Shown: positions 7,328-16,853 of the stretch, piece by piece | Layout: each line of letters starts with the position of its first letter | Position numbering within the stretch: position 1 is the stretch's first letter | NCBI GenBank assembly: GCA_036012865.1 | Contig: DASCQC010000026.1 | Coordinates: 124,001-188,000, forward strand | Source of the DNA: DASCQC01 sp036012865 | GTDB taxonomy: Bacteria > Pseudomonadota > Gammaproteobacteria > Comchoanobacterales > Comchoanobacteraceae | Length of the DNA: 64,000 nucleotides | Direction: 5' to 3' | Notes under the pieces: generated by a model | What the model was told of the DNA's origin: nothing | What the model saw: only the letters and a program-made list of their open reading frames with translations | The model's database searches: none | Position numbers and translations under genes: made by a program

Positions 7328-9887
7328 TGCTTTTTACCCAATCAGTTAATAGCTTTTTGACACCTTCCACCTGAAGCTGTGTATCTAAAACACCCTGAGC
7401 CAGGGTATCCTTACCCCCACCACGTCCACCACTGAAGTTGATTAAAACATTCAATATTTCTTTAGCAGAATATAACCCCTTGAGCGAATGACTAATCGTA
7501 CATAAAACATTATATTTTTTATCCTTAGCACTCATTAAAATGATCACTCTATCCCCATTAAAGCTTCGTATTTTATCAGCATACATTCTTAATAAACCAG
7601 GTTCAGCTTCTACTTTTCTTACCAACCATCCTATGCGGTTAAAAACAGTCTCTTCTTTAATCCAGTCTTCAACTCCCTCTGATTTTTCTACACGAGATTT
7701 TTTTAAGCCTTTAATCTCTTCTTTCATCTGCTTAAATTTATCCAATAAACCCTCTTCTTTAACACTCATAGATGTCGTTAAATCGGAGATAATTGCCCTA
7801 CTTTTCTGAAACCTAGCTAGGGCCTCTAACGCAGTGATTGCCTCAATCCTTCTAATACCCGCAGACACACTGGACTCAGATACAATAGAAAAGAAACCAA
7901 TATCACCAGTAAAATCTACATGAGTACCTCCACAAAGCTCTGTAGAAATAGGTCCAAAACTAACCACCCTAACGTTCTCATCATACTTTTCACCAAAAAG
8001 AGCAATGGCTCCTGAATCTTTCGCCTGCTCAAGTGACATGGTCTGAGTTTTTCTTTCAAAATTCCTCTGAACCCAATGATTAACAACAACCTCAATTTTA
8101 TTCAATTGATCTTTAGTTAACGCCTTAGGACAACTAAAATCAAACCTTAGCTTACCGGCATCTACCAATGAGCCCTTTTGTACTAAGTGATCACCCAGTT
8201 CTAATCTTAATGCTGCATGTAAAAGATGCGTTGCACTATGGTTACGCACAATAGCCTGACGATCATCAATCACCGCTCGAATAGATTCCCCTGTTGTTAG
8301 AACACCCTCCTCAACACGACCATAATGCACAATACTTTGGGAACTTTTTTGTGTTTCAGTCACTCTCATCAGCCCTGCTGGACCATAGATCCAACCACAA
8401 TCCCCCACTTGTCCACCAGATTCTGCGTAAAACGGAGTTTGATCTAGAACAACAGCGACATCTTGACCCGCCTCAACAGAACCTTCCCCCTCATTCATAG
8501 CTATGATTGTCGCAACGACCTCACTTTGATCATAGCCTAAAAACTCTGATTCTGGCAGATGTCGATAAGACTCCAACTCAACTGTTTTAAACTTTTGACT
8601 CTTTTGTGATCGACTTTTTTGATCTTGTAAACACTTCTGAAAACCCTCCTCATCAATATCGACATCTCTCTCTTTAGCCATCATTGCCGTCAAATCAATA
8701 GGAAAGCCATAAGTATCATATAGTTTAAACACCTTATCTCCAGAGAGAGTATCGGTTGTTAACTCCTGCATATACTTATCAAACCATAACATTCCTTGTT
8801 CAATTGTTCGGTAAAAAGAGACCTCTTCTGATAGAATAATGTCTTTAATTCTATCACCATCATTCACAAGTTGAGGGCATACTTCTTGATAAAGATGAAT
8901 GCAATCATCAACTAATTGATGTAGAAAAGGATCCTTTTGACCACACTGATAACCATACCTTACAGCTCGTCGTAATATTCTTCTTAAAACATACCCCCGT
9001 CCTTCATTGCTTGGGTAAACAAAATCTGCCAATAAAAAGCAAATGGCTCTTATATGATCTGAAATAACTTGACCCGCGACTCTACTCCATTGAACAGTTG
9101 AAAATCTAGAAAACAATTGATTTTGTAGGTATTGAAAATGATCGATATCATAATTGGAATGAACTCCTTGCATAACCGCAGCAATACGCTCTAAACCCAT
9201 GCCCGTATCTACTGAAGGCTTAGGCAATGGCTGCAAACCGTTGTTATCACGATTGTATTGCATAAATACCATATTCCATATTTCTACAAACCGGTCTCCA
9301 TCCTGATCTTCTGATCCAGGAGGCCCTCCTGCAACATCAGGCCCATGATCAAAAAATATTTCTGAACACGGCCCGCATGGCCCCGTATCGCCCATCGACC
9401 AGAAGTTGTCTATTTCTCCGCATCGGATAATTTTATCTTCAGGAAAACCTACCTTATCTTTCCATATATTGTATGCCTCGTCATCATCCTTATAAACCGT
9501 CACCCACAACTTATCTTTAGGTAACTTTAAATGCAACGTTAAAAACTCCCACGCATAATGTATCGCTTGCTCTTTAAAATAATCTCCAAAGCTGAAATTT
9601 CCCAACATCTCAAAAAAGGTATGATGCCTTGCTGTGTGACCAACATTTTCAAGATCATTATGTTTACCACCTGCTCTTAGGCACCTTTGCGAACTTACCG
9701 CGCAATTGTAAGCAAGGCTATCATTGCCTAAAAATACATCCTTGAACTGAACCATTCCTGCATTGGTGAATAATAAACTTTGGTCTTTACCTTGAGGAAC
9801 TAAGGGACTAGACTCGACATGCTTGTGCCCCCTTTCCTCGAAATATTTAATGAATAACTTTCGTATTTTATTGACTTCCATCTTCAC
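7317..9887 (-). CDS. alaS: Alanyl-tRNA synthetase
   Basis: The 856-residue protein has the class II catalytic core at the N-terminus (motif GMVQFKDVFLG near 44-54, GMGLERIAAVMQG near 229-241), and the editing domain zinc site HSATH (550-554) plus CGGTH (652-656). A DHHA1-type C-terminal domain with GGRGGGK follows. It charges tRNA-Ala and hydrolyses mischarged products. It lies seven bases after recX and overlaps lysC, the order known from other gammaproteobacteria. Confidence 0.98.
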   Translation of the reverse strand: MKMEVNKIRKLFIKYFEERGHKHVESSPLVPQGKDQSLLFTNAGMVQFKDVFLGNDSLAYNCAVSSQRCLRAGGKHNDLENVGHTARHHTFFEMLGNFSFGDYFKEQAIHYAWEFLTLHLKLPKDKLWVTVYKDDDEAYNIWKDKVGFPEDKIIRCGEIDNFWSMGDTGPCGPCSEIFFDHGPDVAGGPPGSEDQDGDRFVEIWNMVFMQYNRDNNGLQPLPKPSVDTGMGLERIAAVMQGVHSNYDIDHFQYLQNQLFSRFSTVQWSRVAGQVISDHIRAICFLLADFVYPSNEGRGYVLRRILRRAVRYGYQCGQKDPFLHQLVDDCIHLYQEVCPQLVNDGDRIKDIILSEEVSFYRTIEQGMLWFDKYMQELTTDTLSGDKVFKLYDTYGFPIDLTAMMAKERDVDIDEEGFQKCLQDQKSRSQKSQKFKTVELESYRHLPESEFLGYDQSEVVATIIAMNEGEGSVEAGQDVAVVLDQTPFYAESGGQVGDCGWIYGPAGLMRVTETQKSSQSIVHYGRVEEGVLTTGESIRAVIDDRQAIVRNHSATHLLHAALRLELGDHLVQKGSLVDAGKLRFDFSCPKALTKDQLNKIEVVVNHWVQRNFERKTQTMSLEQAKDSGAIALFGEKYDENVRVVSFGPISTELCGGTHVDFTGDIGFFSIVSESSVSAGIRRIEAITALEALARFQKSRAIISDLTTSMSVKEEGLLDKFKQMKEEIKGLKKSRVEKSEGVEDWIKEETVFNRIGWLVRKVEAEPGLLRMYADKIRSFNGDRVIILMSAKDKKYNVLCTISHSLKGLYSAKEILNVLINFSGGRGGGKDTLAQGVLDTQLQVEGVKKLLTDWVKSNED

Positions 9888-9893
9888 CCCTTA

Positions 9894-10319
9894 TTAACAC
9901 GATGACTCAAAAGCATCTTCCTTATAATCAAAACCTCTTTGCCATAATTTTTTTAGCTTAGCAGGTTCATCCAAATGACTCAGCTTATTTAAATAACGAT
10001 CTCTACCTGAAGCAAACTCAAAATCTAATAAACTTATGGCTGCATCAATAAATATGTCAGAAACACCCTCTTCCCTAAGCTCCAGTGCAACTCGATTAGG
10101 CCCAAAACCCGATGAACAACGATGCCGAGCATAACAGTCTGCATACCTCTGATCACTTAAACTACCTTCATTTTCCAACTTATCTAAAACAATGTCTAAA
10201 GACTCACCTCGAAAACCTCTCTGCAGCAATTTTCGCCTTAGCCCTAACTTAGAATGCTCACGATTGGATAATAATGTTAAAGCTTTCTTGTAGATTTCTT
10301 GTGATTGTTTATCAAGCAT
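9894..10319 (-). CDS. recX: Recombination regulator RecX
   Basis: The 141-residue product has the helical three-repeat layout of RecX: SNREHSKLGLRRKLLQRGF, LSDQRYADCYARHRCSSGFGPNRVALELREEG and the C-terminal LKKLWQRGFDYK. RecX binds RecA filaments and limits their activity. Its start overlaps recA by eight bases, so it is made with RecA. It is slightly shorter than the E. coli protein, as in many relatives. Confidence 0.93.
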   Translation of the reverse strand: MLDKQSQEIYKKALTLLSNREHSKLGLRRKLLQRGFRGESLDIVLDKLENEGSLSDQRYADCYARHRCSSGFGPNRVALELREEGVSDIFIDAAISLLDFEFASGRDRYLNKLSHLDEPAKLKKLWQRGFDYKEDAFESSC

Positions 10320-11337
10320 CCTCTTCTATAGGTTTAGTTTGTGAACGCGAAGGTATCATAATGTCTTTAATCTTGGCCTCAATTTCAGCTGCTAGTTTTG
10401 GATTTTCACATAAATATTCCCGCGCTTTATCTTTACCTTGACCTAAACGCTGACCTGAATAACTGTACCAAGCTCCTGACTTTTCGACAATATTATTCTT
10501 AACCCCTAAATCAATTATTTCACCTTCTCTCGAGATACCTAAACTATATAATATATCAAATTCAGCTTGTCTAAATGGGGGTGCCACCTTATTTTTAACA
10601 ACTTTGACTCGAGTTTCATTCCCATATATCTCATCACCTCTTTTTAAAGCGCCAATTCGTCTGATATCCAGGCGAACCGAAGAATAAAACTTAAGGGCAT
10701 TACCTCCAGTCGTTGTTTCAGGGTTTCCAAACATAACCCCAATTTTCATACGAATTTGATTAATGAAAATAACCAAGCAATTTGACCTTTTAATATTGGA
10801 CGTTAGCTTTCTTAAGGCTTGTGACATTAATCTGGCCTGCAAACCAACATGCTGATCTCCCATATCACCTTCTATCTCATTTTTAGGGGTTAGTGCAGCC
10901 ACTGAATCTATCACAACTAAATCAACTCCCCCTGACCTAACAAGCATATCAGTAATTTCTAAAGCTTGCTCTCCTGTATCCGGTTGAGAGACTAATAGAT
11001 CATCAACATTAACACCTAACTTCTCAGCATAAGTGGGATCAAGCGCATGTTCTGCATCGATAAAAGCAGCTTGACCTCCTGCTTTCTGACATGATGCTAT
11101 AGCATGTAAAGTCAACGTTGTTTTACCCGATGATTCTGGCCCATAAATTTCTGCTATACGCCCTTTTGGAAAACCCAAAATACCTAGAGCAATATCTAGC
11201 CCCAATGAACCCGTTGATATAACCTCAATCTCTTGGTTTGTTCTATCCTCTCCTAAGCGCATTACAGAGCCTTTTCCAAATTGTCGATCAATTTGGCTCA
11301 GCGCTATCTCTAAAGCTTTTTTGCGATTATCACTCAT
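10312..11337 (-). CDS. recA: Recombinase RecA
   Basis: RecA forms filaments on single-stranded DNA and drives strand exchange. The 341-residue product has the Walker A motif GPESSGKT at 66-73, the Walker B region LVVIDSVAALTP, the conserved MSQALRKLT region and loop L2 (GNPETTTGGNALKFYSSVR). The acidic C-terminus (PIEEDA) is typical. The upstream region shows a TACAAT -10-like box, but I see no LexA operator of the CTGT-N8-ACAG type, so SOS control by LexA is not supported here. Confidence 0.99.
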   Translation of the reverse strand: MSDNRKKALEIALSQIDRQFGKGSVMRLGEDRTNQEIEVISTGSLGLDIALGILGFPKGRIAEIYGPESSGKTTLTLHAIASCQKAGGQAAFIDAEHALDPTYAEKLGVNVDDLLVSQPDTGEQALEITDMLVRSGGVDLVVIDSVAALTPKNEIEGDMGDQHVGLQARLMSQALRKLTSNIKRSNCLVIFINQIRMKIGVMFGNPETTTGGNALKFYSSVRLDIRRIGALKRGDEIYGNETRVKVVKNKVAPPFRQAEFDILYSLGISREGEIIDLGVKNNIVEKSGAWYSYSGQRLGQGKDKAREYLCENPKLAAEIEAKIKDIMIPSRSQTKPIEEDA

Positions 11338-11542
11338 ACCTCTACCCCATTATTAAACTAATCATTGTAGTAGACTAACAGACTATAAGGATAAAATGAA
11401 GATTGTTTTTTTCTCTTTCACTCAGCAATCATCAAGCATCTATTAGCCATGTTTTTAAAGTAACTTATTTTCAATATCTTGAGAATAAATACAATTCATT
11501 ATTAATATTGACGATACACTTATTGATCAACAATAGATATCT

Positions 11543-13063
11543 TCAATGGTTATTTGACTCAGGCACTCCACGAGGTAATGATTGGGAGCCTTCACTCGCT
11601 TCATGTCCCCTTTTCTTTTCATCCAAAAACAAGGCCAACTCCTGCAGCTCTTTATTGGGAATATAGACCCCTGAAGAACAAGCACTGATAATATCAGGGT
11701 ATGTATTATTGATTACATCATAGCTGATATCCTGGAGCATGGCACAACATGCCCCTGCATATCTATTTTGATAGAGCATTTTTACCATATCGGCCTTCAT
11801 GATTTTATGGATAACTTCCTCATGAAAATCTTTTCGCCTTTTCTGATTATCGCCCACTTTAGTCTGATACCAAGCTTTGACCTGTTCGTAATTAAAATCT
11901 TGAGGGATTCTCAAACTATCTTTGATCAATACATTTTGACAAATCATTGTCACAACATCTTCTTTTAGAACAAGACCCTTCTGCCATAATGGGTCACTAT
12001 TATCATTTAAAAAAATTTTTGCTCTAATATGGCTACCCATAAAATGGATGGTCTTCTGAATAATATCTGAAGTACGCTCAAAACCTTGAAGTTTATGATT
12101 CCATATTAAGTCTAACAGTATTTTCTTGAATACAAATACAAACTCTTTAGCATCAAGCTTATCAAAAATTATTTCCCTGATTCCACTATCTGAAAATAAT
12201 GTAAATCCTTGAGTCGATCTTTTGATTAATGACAACAAATATTTCTGATTCAAAAGAATGGATTGCACACAACATTGACTCATTTCACCTAGCACTGCTT
12301 TAAGGGTTTTTAAATTTTTAAAAGATTGTTGTAAGGCTTCTAAAATACTCTGGTTTGAAAATATAAACTCAATACTGACGTGGTCCATATTCTTGACTAA
12401 ATGATGCAATAACATCTCTTCGTTATTCTCTATAATAAGCTCAATGATTGATTGTTTATGATTCATGTTTTGATGACTCACCATACAAGCAAACTCATAT
12501 TGAGCATGGGAACAATTAAAAGAAGCCTGAATAAAAATAAGAAAATTTCTATATAAAAATTTGACACCAGAATGGCGACTATTCATAAGCGACACGACTG
12601 CTTTTTGCACCATAGGAACAATATATCTAGGCCGATTAGACAACTGTGTAACAAGGTATTTCAATTGAGTATCATAATGCTGATAAAGTGGTCGGAATGA
12701 TTCTTTATTAATCATGATCGGACAATGCATTAAACACACAACTTCTGAGCTTTGAAAAAAATCATCATCGAGGTTCTTGTGGGCCCAATCATTCAGGTAA
12801 AATATCACTTCAATCTGAATATTATTTTTTGGTTTCAAATTCATTTTTTTAACAATATCCGAAAGCAGAGCAAGTGCGGCTTTATAAACGCTGTTTGCAT
12901 TCTGAAAATTTACAAATAATTCAATATAATCTCTAGCTTTACTACAAGCCTTATCATCATAAAACCATTCTTTAATATCTCTAGAAAAGAATAAAAACAC
13001 TGTCTGATAACACTTTGAGTCAATGTCATCTTGTTCATTTTTGTTTATCTCTGATGCTTTCAA
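11543..13063 (-). CDS. Unknown 506-residue helical protein
   Basis: I do not recognise this protein. It has no signal peptide or membrane segment and reads as almost wholly alpha-helical, with repeated hydrophobic helices about 30-40 residues apart that could be a HEAT- or ARM-like solenoid. The last 25 residues are polar and disordered-looking with several Glu, which would be compatible with a type IV secretion signal but does not prove one. It sits between recA and pncC, two genes that are commonly adjacent, and so looks like an insertion. A promoter and an inverted repeat lie upstream. Confidence 0.7.
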   Translation of the reverse strand: MKASEINKNEQDDIDSKCYQTVFLFFSRDIKEWFYDDKACSKARDYIELFVNFQNANSVYKAALALLSDIVKKMNLKPKNNIQIEVIFYLNDWAHKNLDDDFFQSSEVVCLMHCPIMINKESFRPLYQHYDTQLKYLVTQLSNRPRYIVPMVQKAVVSLMNSRHSGVKFLYRNFLIFIQASFNCSHAQYEFACMVSHQNMNHKQSIIELIIENNEEMLLHHLVKNMDHVSIEFIFSNQSILEALQQSFKNLKTLKAVLGEMSQCCVQSILLNQKYLLSLIKRSTQGFTLFSDSGIREIIFDKLDAKEFVFVFKKILLDLIWNHKLQGFERTSDIIQKTIHFMGSHIRAKIFLNDNSDPLWQKGLVLKEDVVTMICQNVLIKDSLRIPQDFNYEQVKAWYQTKVGDNQKRRKDFHEEVIHKIMKADMVKMLYQNRYAGACCAMLQDISYDVINNTYPDIISACSSGVYIPNKELQELALFLDEKKRGHEASEGSQSLPRGVPESNNH

Positions 13064-13078
13064 AACAACCTCATTGTA

Positions 13079-13126
13079 ATTGACAATAATAGAACTTAAT
13101 AGCAGGCATTGTATATTATCGTCAAT
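13079..13126 (-). promoter_or_regulatory. Promoter with inverted repeat upstream of the 506-residue gene
   Basis: On the minus strand, TTGACG (13120-13125) and CTATTA (13097-13102) are 17 bases apart and fit a sigma-70 promoter for the gene starting at 13063. The same stretch is bounded by inverted arms, 13079-13091 (ATTGACAATAATA) and 13114-13126 (TATTATCGTCAAT), identical over 12 of 13 positions when one is reversed. The arms could be an operator. The rest of 13127-13357 shows only AT-rich sequence leading to pncC. Confidence 0.45.
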
Positions 13127-13381
13127 TGATACAAAATTTCAATAAAATAGTCATATAATCAACAAACAGATAACCATTAACTAGACAACTTAATCATAAC
13201 CTATACCAACCCAATCTATCTAGAATGAAGACACTCCAATTAAATGTCTTTGGTTAGTCTCATTTCATGACATGCCCTTGAATACGACCCTAACAGAAAG
13301 AATCATCGTAAGATTTAATTCATGGGTTATATATTGATTGCTTATATGATATAAATATTGAACACAAACCTAGAGGTAACG

Positions 13382-13858
13382 ATGAACCAAAAACTTGGTG
13401 AAAGCCTAAATCAATTAATACCATCCAAAAAAGCAGCAGTTTGCACCGTAGAATCATGCACTGGAGGGTTAATTGCGTCAACAATAACCTCAACTCCCGG
13501 CGTCTCGAGCTGGTACTGGGGAGGGTGGATTACCTATAATAATCAAGCTAAAATAAATTTAGGCGTCCCCAAAAACTTACTCGATAAATCAGGCGCTGTG
13601 AGCAAAGAGTGCTGCAAATCAATGCTGCTTAATGCCTTCAAAAAATCCTCATGCACTCACATTCTTGCAACAACAGGAGTGGCTGGGCCCAGTGGTGGTA
13701 GTAAAGAAAAACCTGTCGGCACTATCTTTATTGGTATTCTGACTCCTCAGCATATGAAAATACATTCCTACCTTTTAACAGGCAATCGAGAATCCATTCA
13801 AAAGCAAACCACAACTCATGCACTCAACCTTCTTATTAAGGAGTTACGCAATGACTGA
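13382..13858 (+). CDS. pncC: Nicotinamide-nucleotide amidohydrolase, CinA C-terminal type (PncC)
   Basis: The stand-alone CinA C-terminal domain deamidates nicotinamide mononucleotide to nicotinic acid mononucleotide in the pyridine nucleotide cycle. The 158-residue product has the family motifs ESCTGGLIAS near its start, WGGWITYNNQAK, GAVSKE and TGVAGPSGGSKEKPVGT. The ATG at 13382 is chosen because AGAGG lies six bases upstream; an upstream TTG-type start would add eight residues without a Shine-Dalgarno. It overlaps mutS by eight bases. Confidence 0.93.
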   Translation: MNQKLGESLNQLIPSKKAAVCTVESCTGGLIASTITSTPGVSSWYWGGWITYNNQAKINLGVPKNLLDKSGAVSKECCKSMLLNAFKKSSCTHILATTGVAGPSGGSKEKPVGTIFIGILTPQHMKIHSYLLTGNRESIQKQTTTHALNLLIKELRND

Positions 13859-16391
13859 AAAACAAACCCCAATGATGCAACAGTACTGGAAAATAAAAAA
13901 TGAAAATAGCGAACACCTATTATTGTATCGACTCGGTGATTTCTATGAACTGTTCCACGATGATGCCATCGAAGCTTCTAAACTATTAAACATAACACTA
14001 ACTCAACGAGGCAAATCAGGTGGACAAGCCATCCCTATGGCCGGAATCCCCCATCATGCTGCTAATAATTACATATCCAAACTTGTCAACGCAGGAAAAA
14101 CAGTAGCCATATGTGAACAAATTGGTGACCCTAAAACCTCAAAAGGACCGGTTGAAAGACAAGTTGCACAAATTATAACTCCTGGAACATTAACGGATGA
14201 ACACCTACTGACTGAAAGTAAATCCACATTACTACTTGCTCTTTGTGAATTCAAACAGGTCTGGGGACTTGCTTATTTAGAGCTTAGCAGCGGTCAATTT
14301 AAAGTGTTTGAGGTGAATAATCTAAAAGATATCGAACAACAAATCGCTCGCATTCGACCTTCAGAGATATTATACCCAGAAAACATGACTCCACTTGAAA
14401 CGTGGAAAGACTACTCTCCAACCAAAAGACCCGAATGGGAATTTGACTTCAAAAGTGCTCACACTTTGCTCTTAGAAGAATTTAATACCCAGGATCTTAT
14501 TGGGTTTGGCTGTCAATCACTAACCAGCGCTGTTTGTGCTGCCGGAGCCCTGCTTAACTACCTTAAACAAACCAAACATACTTCGTTAAAACACTTATCT
14601 GGTTTAAGCATTGATAGAATACATGAATTTATTCATATTGAACAGGTTACACGACAACATCTAGAATTAACTTCGGATAAATCATCCTCTCATGCCAACA
14701 CACTTTGTCATTGCATCGATGGCACCTCTACAACAATGGGCAAACGCTTACTTAACACTTGGATACATCAACCAAGCAATCAATTGAACCTAGTCTCTCA
14801 ACGCCATCAAGCTGTTGAAGAGCTCATTGAAAAAAATCACTATAAGAAAATACAGTCCGTTCTGAATTCAATCGGTGATCTTGAGAGAATTACTGCCAGA
14901 ATTGGCTTACATCGCGCCACCCCTCGAGATTTATTAGCCCTAGGACAATCCTTAGAACAACTGCCCAACCTCATCTGTGAAATGCAAAACATCCCTATCT
15001 TAGGCCCATTAAGTCACTTAATTGAGCCCCATGATTCCATTTCAAAGGACCTTCTGTCTGCAATACAAAACCCCGCCCCACAGCACACAAGGGATGGTGG
15101 TATTTTCAAGACCGGATTTGATGCCGAACTTGATGAACTCATTACCTTAAGCACTCAGTTTAATCAATTTTTAGCAGACCTAGAAGATCGCGAAAAAGCA
15201 TCAACCTCCATTCCTACGTTAAAAGTTGGGTACAATAGAGTCAGTGGCTTTTATATTGAAATTAGTAAAACCCATTCCAAAAAGGTGCCCGAACATTATA
15301 TCCGAAGACAAACTCTTAAAAACAACGAACGCTACACTATCGATGAATTAAAACAACTTGAAGATAAGGTCTTGAGCGCCAAAAGCAGGTCAGTTGAACG
15401 AGAACAAATGCTATTTGAATCTCTTATTAATGCCCTACAAGATCATTTAGAAAGTTTTAAGAAAAACACGGAAATAATTGCCAAAATAGATATATTGACG
15501 GGGTTTGCCTCGATAGCCGTTGAAAGAGATTATATTAGACCAGAACTACAAGACTCAACAGGGATGACTCTCATTGATGCGCGTCACCCAGTTGTCGAAC
15601 AATCCATAGACAATTTTATTCCCAACACCACTATTCTCAACCCAAAAGAACGACTTCATATCATCACAGGGCCCAATATGGGAGGTAAGTCTACTTACAT
15701 GCGCCAAGTTGCCTTAATTAACATCATGGCCTTTTGCGGGTGCTTTGTCCCCGCAAGAAAAGCAATACTGGGACCCATCGATCAAATATTTACCCGCATA
15801 GGTGCCAATGATGACCTTGCCGGAGGACGCTCCACCTTCATGGTTGAGATGCAAGAAACTGCTAATATATTACATAATGCCACCGATAAGAGCTTGGTCA
15901 TTCTTGACGAAGTCGGCCGTGGAACCTCAACCTATGACGGGCTATCCCTCGCCTGGTCATCCTGCGAATACCTTGTTAACCATCTTAAATCTTTAACCTT
16001 GTTTGCAACCCATTACTTTGAGATGACCCAAATGGATTCTCTCGAAGGCGTATGCAACTATCATATGCAAGCAACTGACAGCCACGGAAAACTTATCTTC
16101 ATGCATAAGCTTGAAGCTGGTGCTGCTAGTCAAAGTTACGGTATTCATGTTGCCGAATATGCTGGTGTCCCTACTTCTGTTATTCAAAATGCCCAAAGAA
16201 AGTTAACAACTTTACAAAAGCAAGATACTACTGATCCAAGGAATCAAGGCAAGCAAACAGCAAAAGCAACTAAAGAAATAAGCAACCCCTTCATTGATGA
16301 GCTTAAATCCATTCCACTTGATGAAATGACCCCCAAACAGGTTCATGCTTATTTATACCAGCTCATCGATCGAATATCTGTCGAAACATAA
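13851..16391 (+). CDS. mutS: DNA mismatch repair protein MutS
   Basis: MutS recognises mismatches and recruits MutL. The product, started at MTEKQTPMMQQY, has 846 residues. The mismatch-binding GDFYELF motif is near residues 29-35, and the Walker A motif TGPNMGGKST is near 606-615, followed by DEVGRGTSTYDG and the helix-turn-helix dimer region. The start at 13851 has AAGGAG seven bases upstream and matches the family start; the longer frame begins inside pncC. The length is that of typical bacterial MutS. Confidence 0.98.
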   Translation: MTEKQTPMMQQYWKIKNENSEHLLLYRLGDFYELFHDDAIEASKLLNITLTQRGKSGGQAIPMAGIPHHAANNYISKLVNAGKTVAICEQIGDPKTSKGPVERQVAQIITPGTLTDEHLLTESKSTLLLALCEFKQVWGLAYLELSSGQFKVFEVNNLKDIEQQIARIRPSEILYPENMTPLETWKDYSPTKRPEWEFDFKSAHTLLLEEFNTQDLIGFGCQSLTSAVCAAGALLNYLKQTKHTSLKHLSGLSIDRIHEFIHIEQVTRQHLELTSDKSSSHANTLCHCIDGTSTTMGKRLLNTWIHQPSNQLNLVSQRHQAVEELIEKNHYKKIQSVLNSIGDLERITARIGLHRATPRDLLALGQSLEQLPNLICEMQNIPILGPLSHLIEPHDSISKDLLSAIQNPAPQHTRDGGIFKTGFDAELDELITLSTQFNQFLADLEDREKASTSIPTLKVGYNRVSGFYIEISKTHSKKVPEHYIRRQTLKNNERYTIDELKQLEDKVLSAKSRSVEREQMLFESLINALQDHLESFKKNTEIIAKIDILTGFASIAVERDYIRPELQDSTGMTLIDARHPVVEQSIDNFIPNTTILNPKERLHIITGPNMGGKSTYMRQVALINIMAFCGCFVPARKAILGPIDQIFTRIGANDDLAGGRSTFMVEMQETANILHNATDKSLVILDEVGRGTSTYDGLSLAWSSCEYLVNHLKSLTLFATHYFEMTQMDSLEGVCNYHMQATDSHGKLIFMHKLEAGAASQSYGIHVAEYAGVPTSVIQNAQRKLTTLQKQDTTDPRNQGKQTAKATKEISNPFIDELKSIPLDEMTPKQVHAYLYQLIDRISVET

Positions 16392-16518
16392 TGCTCGACA
16401 TACTTAATGAGTTTTGTATAAAACTTCCCTGGTCGAGTATCAAAAGTTATAAGCAACTTCTTCAAATCACTGACCCAGTAACATCCATGAAATTTTTCTG
16501 TATATCATCAAGCTTCAT

Positions 16519-16834
16519 AATCATGAATATATTGAATTAAATCACTAGCAAGGGGTTTGACATAAAAATATCGATCTTGGCCTGATTCTTTGACCCATGA
16601 CTCACCCCAATATAAAAAGAATCATCAATAGAAGATAACCCCGGAGCATTGTTGAGTGCCTGCCATTTCTGCAACGTTAAACACATATCCTTTTTACCAG
16701 CAACTACTCTGTCAGCGAAAACATCATAAACGCCATAGTAAACGATAACTAAAGTGGTAAAACACTGTTAATACAACTAAAGATTATGAACTTTTTAATT
16801 GAGCTTTAATAATAATAGCCAACGATGAAACGGC
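16519..16834 (-). pseudogene. tsaB: Decayed partial copy of tsaB
   Basis: This stretch aligns along most of its length with 18128-18440 inside the intact tsaB gene, in the same orientation. Long shared runs include ATATTGAATTAAATCACT, GCAAGGGGTTT, ACCCATGACTC and TTAATTGAGCTTTAA, with mismatches and small indels between. It covers the middle and C-terminal coding part of tsaB but has frame disruptions and no start, and it breaks off next to the stop of the following pyrophosphatase gene. It is a degraded duplication, not a working gene. The rest of the 16392-16853 gap shows nothing else. Confidence 0.85.
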
Positions 16835-16853
16835 CAACTATTATTAAATCATA

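Noticed and set aside
11338..11400. LexA operator before recA
   Set aside because: CTGT occurs at the right distance but is followed by TACA rather than ACAG after eight bases, so it does not match the consensus.
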